From positions 1 through 8,584 of the forward strand of contig CAZQER010000046.1 in the NCBI GenBank assembly GCA_964592095.1: 8,584 nucleotides of DNA, given 5' to 3'. Origin of the DNA: EX4484-2 sp964592095. Its GTDB lineage: Archaea > Altiarchaeota > Altiarchaeia > IMC4 > QMZM01. Shown here one piece after another: positions 6,473 through 8,584 of this stretch. Below the pieces are notes generated by a model. That model was not told the origin of the DNA. It did not search any database and saw only the letters and a list, made by a program, of their open reading frames with translations. The translations under genes and the position numbers were made by a program. Every line of letters starts with the position of its first letter. Within the stretch, counting starts at the first letter, position 1.

Positions 6473-6913
6473 ATGCAGATTAATATGGAGTATATAAATC
6501 TGGAGGCGAAGAGATTTAATAATGTGAAGGGCACTATTAATGTGCACAATAACTCAAACATTTCGGATATATCCAAAATAGATGATGAGGTTACAGTATC
6601 ATTTACATTTACCTCAGTCTATGAACCAGATATAGGCGTAATAAAAATTGACGGAAAAATAAGAATATCAGATGCAAATGAAGAGATAAAAGAGGCATTT
6701 AATAAGTGGGAGTCAAGTGAAAAGAAGAGCATTCCCCACAAATTAGCAGAAAGGTTACATAATACAATAATATCCAATTGTATAATTGAAGCAACATTAC
6801 TATCAAGAGAAATTTTATTACCACCGCCAATACCCACACCAAGGATTTCCACAAGTAATAAAGAAAAGACAAAGGAAAAAGGGAGGGAGAATATTCCAAA
6901 CTATATAAGATAA
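6473..6913 (+). CDS. conserved archaeal protein of unknown function, PPPIPTPR motif
   Basis: I do not recognise a named function. The 146 residues look like a soluble small protein. A beta-rich first half (about 1-65) contains VTVSFTFTSVYEPDIGVIKIDGKI. A helical part with KWESSEKKSIPHKLAERLHNTI (about 78-100) follows, then IIEATLLSREILL, and then a proline motif PPPIPTPR (117-124). The C-terminal tail (125-146) is rich in Lys and Glu and probably disordered. The strand-helix-PPPIP.P layout recalls small archaeal proteins sometimes described as SecB-like, but this is memory only. The frame extends to a TTG at 6443; I prefer the ATG at 6473 because it has AAA before it, as its neighbours do. 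The ATG at 6485 is also possible. The stop is 2 bp before the L31e ATG, so it is probably co-transcribed and translationally linked with ribosomal genes. Confidence 0.75.
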   Translation: MQINMEYINLEAKRFNNVKGTINVHNNSNISDISKIDDEVTVSFTFTSVYEPDIGVIKIDGKIRISDANEEIKEAFNKWESSEKKSIPHKLAERLHNTIISNCIIEATLLSREILLPPPIPTPRISTSNKEKTKEKGRENIPNYIR

Positions 6914-6915
6914 AA

Positions 6916-7161
6916 ATGGATGAGAATGTATATACAATTCCACTGAGGGATGCTTTTTATTCATCAAGAACAAAAAGAACAAAAAAGGCAGTAAATATAA
7001 TACGGAATTTCCTGAAGAGACATACAAAGGTTGAGGATATAAAGATTGATAAATCCCTTAATGAGGCGATATGGAAAAGAGGAATTAAAAAACCACCAAG
7101 AAGAATCAAAGTCAAGGTTGTTAAAGAGGGTGAGAAGACAACTGCGTACTTAGCTGAATAG
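6916..7161 (+). CDS. rpl31e: large-subunit ribosomal protein L31e
   Basis: L31e is a small basic protein near the peptide exit tunnel of archaeal and eukaryotic large ribosomal subunits. The 81 residues begin with the typical YTIPLRDAFYSSRTKRTKKAV and carry KVEDIKIDKSLNEAIWKRGIKKPPRRI, both family signatures. Length is normal for archaea. The start is AAA-ATG, 2 bp after the preceding stop, and aIF6 starts 10 bp after its own stop, so the three genes are most likely one operon. In many archaea L39e directly precedes L31e. Here that place is taken by the protein of unknown function, and I see no L39e-like frame in the window. Confidence 0.95.
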   Translation: MDENVYTIPLRDAFYSSRTKRTKKAVNIIRNFLKRHTKVEDIKIDKSLNEAIWKRGIKKPPRRIKVKVVKEGEKTTAYLAE

Positions 7162-7171
7162 TTATTCTAAA

Positions 7172-7831
7172 ATGCATCTAAAACAGATTTCAATTAATGG
7201 TGAAGATTTTATAGGATTAATGGGCATGTCAACAGACAATTACGCGATAATCTCTCCAAAATTTCCAGATATAAATGTTCTCAGAGTTCCAATACTCAAA
7301 ACAATGCTATATGGAACAAATCTTGTTGGTTTATTCTGTGTTGGTAATAGCAATGGTCTTATTCTGCCCTATTTTATATCTAAAAATAAAATAGCCCTTA
7401 TAAAAAGATTTCTTTCTGAAAATGGTATTGATATAGGGATGGGTACATTGAAGGGTAAATATACCGCGATAGGAAATATGATAGCATGCAATAACAATGC
7501 AGCAATAGTAAGTCCAAAAATTAGGTCGATAAGGATTATTGAGGATATATTAGATGTGGAGGTGATAAGATCCACAATAGGTGAGCATGATGAGGTTGGT
7601 GCTTGTTGTGTTGTAACAAATAAGGGTTTTGTCTCTCATCCAGATGCAAGAGATGAAATAGAAAAATTATCTGAAATATTCAATGTGAATGGAAGTATTG
7701 GCTCTGTAAATTTTGGTTTTCCATTTGTTAAATCAGGTCTAATAGCAAATTCCAACGGCTATTTGGTTGGTTCAAGAACTACAGGAATAGAAATAGGTAG
7801 AATTGACGAGGCACTGGGATTTTTGGATTAA
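7172..7831 (+). CDS. eif6: translation initiation factor aIF6 (ribosome anti-association factor)
   Basis: aIF6 binds the large ribosomal subunit and blocks premature joining with the small subunit. The protein has 219 residues, as expected. The fivefold pseudo-repeat of the pentein-like propeller fold can be read in the sequence: DNYAIISP (22-29), NSNGLILP (59-66), NNNAAIVSP (107-115), TNKGFVSHP (149-157) and NSNGYLVG (193-200), about 35-50 residues apart. The region GMGTLKGKYTAIGNMIACN (90-108) is also family-typical. The ATG at 7172 has AAA before it and lies 10 bp after L31e. In several archaea LX (L18a), prefoldin alpha and ftsY follow; here the next gene is convergent and unrelated, so the cluster ends at aIF6. 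Confidence 0.95.
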   Translation: MHLKQISINGEDFIGLMGMSTDNYAIISPKFPDINVLRVPILKTMLYGTNLVGLFCVGNSNGLILPYFISKNKIALIKRFLSENGIDIGMGTLKGKYTAIGNMIACNNNAAIVSPKIRSIRIIEDILDVEVIRSTIGEHDEVGACCVVTNKGFVSHPDARDEIEKLSEIFNVNGSIGSVNFGFPFVKSGLIANSNGYLVGSRTTGIEIGRIDEALGFLD

Positions 7832-7854
7832 TATATTTTTATAGAATGTCCTAT
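7832..7854 (+). terminator. possible oligo-T terminator after aIF6
   Basis: Directly after the aIF6 stop the plus strand reads ATATATTTTTATAG, a short T-rich run of the kind at which archaeal RNA polymerase can terminate. The run is only five T long and the region is AT-rich anyway, so support is modest. The same 23 bp separates aIF6 from the convergent lipoprotein gene. Confidence 0.35.
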
Positions 7855-8584
7855 CTATCTCTCAACAATTATCATTCCCTTCATTGTCGGGTATATCTTA
7901 CATATATAATTATAAATACCCTCTTTTTCAAAGGTATATGCAAATACCTCCCCATTCTTTAACTCTCCGGAATCAAAAGTATATGGAGAAGATATTCTAT
8001 GCTCTACAGAATCCTTGTTAATCCACTTTACAGTATCCCCGCTGTGTATTATCAGATTTTTGGGCCGAAATTCAAGATTTCTGATATAGATATATCTTAC
8101 CCTTGACTCATATTCTGTTGTTGTAGTTGTTATAGTTGTCGTAGTAGTTGTTGTGGTAGTTCCTTTTGTTATTGAGAATTTTTTCACTATTAAGGTTTCA
8201 TCAGGCATATCTGCCTCTGGAAATTCAAATATCCCATCTCCATCATCATAATGAATCACTGCATAGAGTGGTGATTGTCCACTGTAATTTATAACTCTTA
8301 TCTTGATATTATTTGCCTTTCCCTCAATTATTGGGCTTCTTGCTATAACATCTCCCAGACTACCATTGTTATCAGTATATATAACAACATATCCTGGTTT
8401 TTTAAGATAAGCCTCCTTAACGGTCAGTTGTCCTGCTACCAATTTCTGAGAATTTATATATATGTATGACTCCCTCACTTCATCTACTTTTACTTTTACC
8501 TGAGTTGTTGTAGTAGTCTCTCTCTTTGATTCAATACAACCATCTATGAGTAAAACAAATAAAATAGAAATCAATAGGAATATA
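7855..8584 (-). CDS. lipoprotein with DUF7282-like and cupredoxin domains, 5' end cut
   Basis: The frame is open to the window edge, so the start codon may lie outside; an in-frame TTG at 8572-8574 is only a fallback start. The visible N-terminus is hydrophobic (IFLLISILFVLLIDGC), and Cys at codon 8536-8538 is a plausible lipid-attachment site, with an unusual Asp at -2. A short Thr stretch follows. Next comes a beta-rich domain (GYVVIYTDNNGSLGDVI ... YAVIHYDDGDGIFEFPEADMP) resembling the surface domain called DUF7282 in haloarchaea, from memory. A 15-residue Thr linker leads to a C-terminal plastocyanin-like domain (FRPKNLIIHSGDTVKW.N.D...H ... YICKIYPTMKG). Copper ligands His (codon 7999-8001), Cys (7900-7902) and Met (7882-7884) are visible. 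The second His, expected in C-x-x-H-P, is Tyr (7891-7893). It probably sits outside the membrane; electron transfer or copper binding is unproven. Confidence 0.8.
   Translation of the reverse strand, partial: IFLLISILFVLLIDGCIESKRETTTTTQVKVKVDEVRESYIYINSQKLVAGQLTVKEAYLKKPGYVVIYTDNNGSLGDVIARSPIIEGKANNIKIRVINYSGQSPLYAVIHYDDGDGIFEFPEADMPDETLIVKKFSITKGTTTTTTTTTITTTTTEYESRVRYIYIRNLEFRPKNLIIHSGDTVKWINKDSVEHRISSPYTFDSGELKNGEVFAYTFEKEGIYNYICKIYPTMKGMIIVER
8116..8160 (-). repeat. Thr-codon low-complexity linker
   Basis: Fifteen codons encode nine Thr, one Ile and five Thr using mixed ACN codons (ACT, ACC, ACA, ACG). The tract is therefore kept at protein level rather than being a young microsatellite. 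Such Thr linkers in archaeal surface proteins are usually taken as extended, possibly O-glycosylated spacers. Confidence 0.8.

Noticed and set aside
6417..7171. Hidden small L39e gene
   Set aside because: I looked for its Lys/Arg-rich pattern with NRRVP and W residues around L31e in all frames and saw none.
8116..8160. Tandem DNA repeat or CRISPR-like array
   Set aside because: The triplet pattern is mixed Thr codons of a protein linker with no spacers.

Overview
The window is archaeal and AT-rich. The evidence is the gene content: an Orc1/Cdc6 initiator, archaeal SepF, a RibL-type nucleotidyltransferase, ribosomal protein L31e and translation factor aIF6. The set looks euryarchaeal in the broad sense (the RibL N-terminus recalls Thermoplasmata-like sequences), but I cannot name a genus. 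Most genes lack a clear Shine-Dalgarno (SD) sequence. Every confident complete gene except argG has AAA directly before its ATG, which suggests mainly leaderless or short-leader mRNAs.

Layout. Bases 1-194 are mostly non-coding, possibly with the tail of an upstream gene. Next comes a complete type IIA Ca2+-transporting P-type ATPase (195-2849, +). A structured spacer of about 170 bases leads into argG, argininosuccinate synthase (3020-4207, +). The argG stop lies 3 bp from that of orc1/cdc6, which converges on it (4211-5512, -). A 91-bp AT-rich divergent spacer separates orc1 from sepF (5604-5969, +). SepF converges on a RibL-like FAD synthetase gene (5997-6416, -). A short divergent spacer then precedes a likely operon on +: a conserved small protein of unknown function (6473-6913), L31e (6916-7161) and aIF6 (7172-7831). 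On the minus strand at the right edge is a lipoprotein (7855 to the window end, 5' part missing). It joins a surface domain, a Thr-rich linker and a cupredoxin domain.

How the genes fit together. These are mostly housekeeping genes for ion transport, arginine synthesis, replication initiation, cell division, flavin cofactor synthesis and the large ribosomal subunit. Replication (orc1) and division (sepF) share one spacer, so joint control is possible. L31e and aIF6 both act on the 60S-like subunit.

I see no mobile element, CRISPR array, tRNA or rRNA, and no obviously new multi-gene system. The points most worth a second look are four. (1) The argG leader has a 19-codon upstream ORF that ends in a TAATG overlap with argG, and a strong SD separated from the ATG by a GC-rich hairpin. 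(2) The cupredoxin has Tyr where the second copper-ligand His is expected. (3) The RibL-like protein has no cysteine and has Ser in place of a usual Asp. (4) A 10-bp inverted repeat lies in the orc1/sepF spacer.
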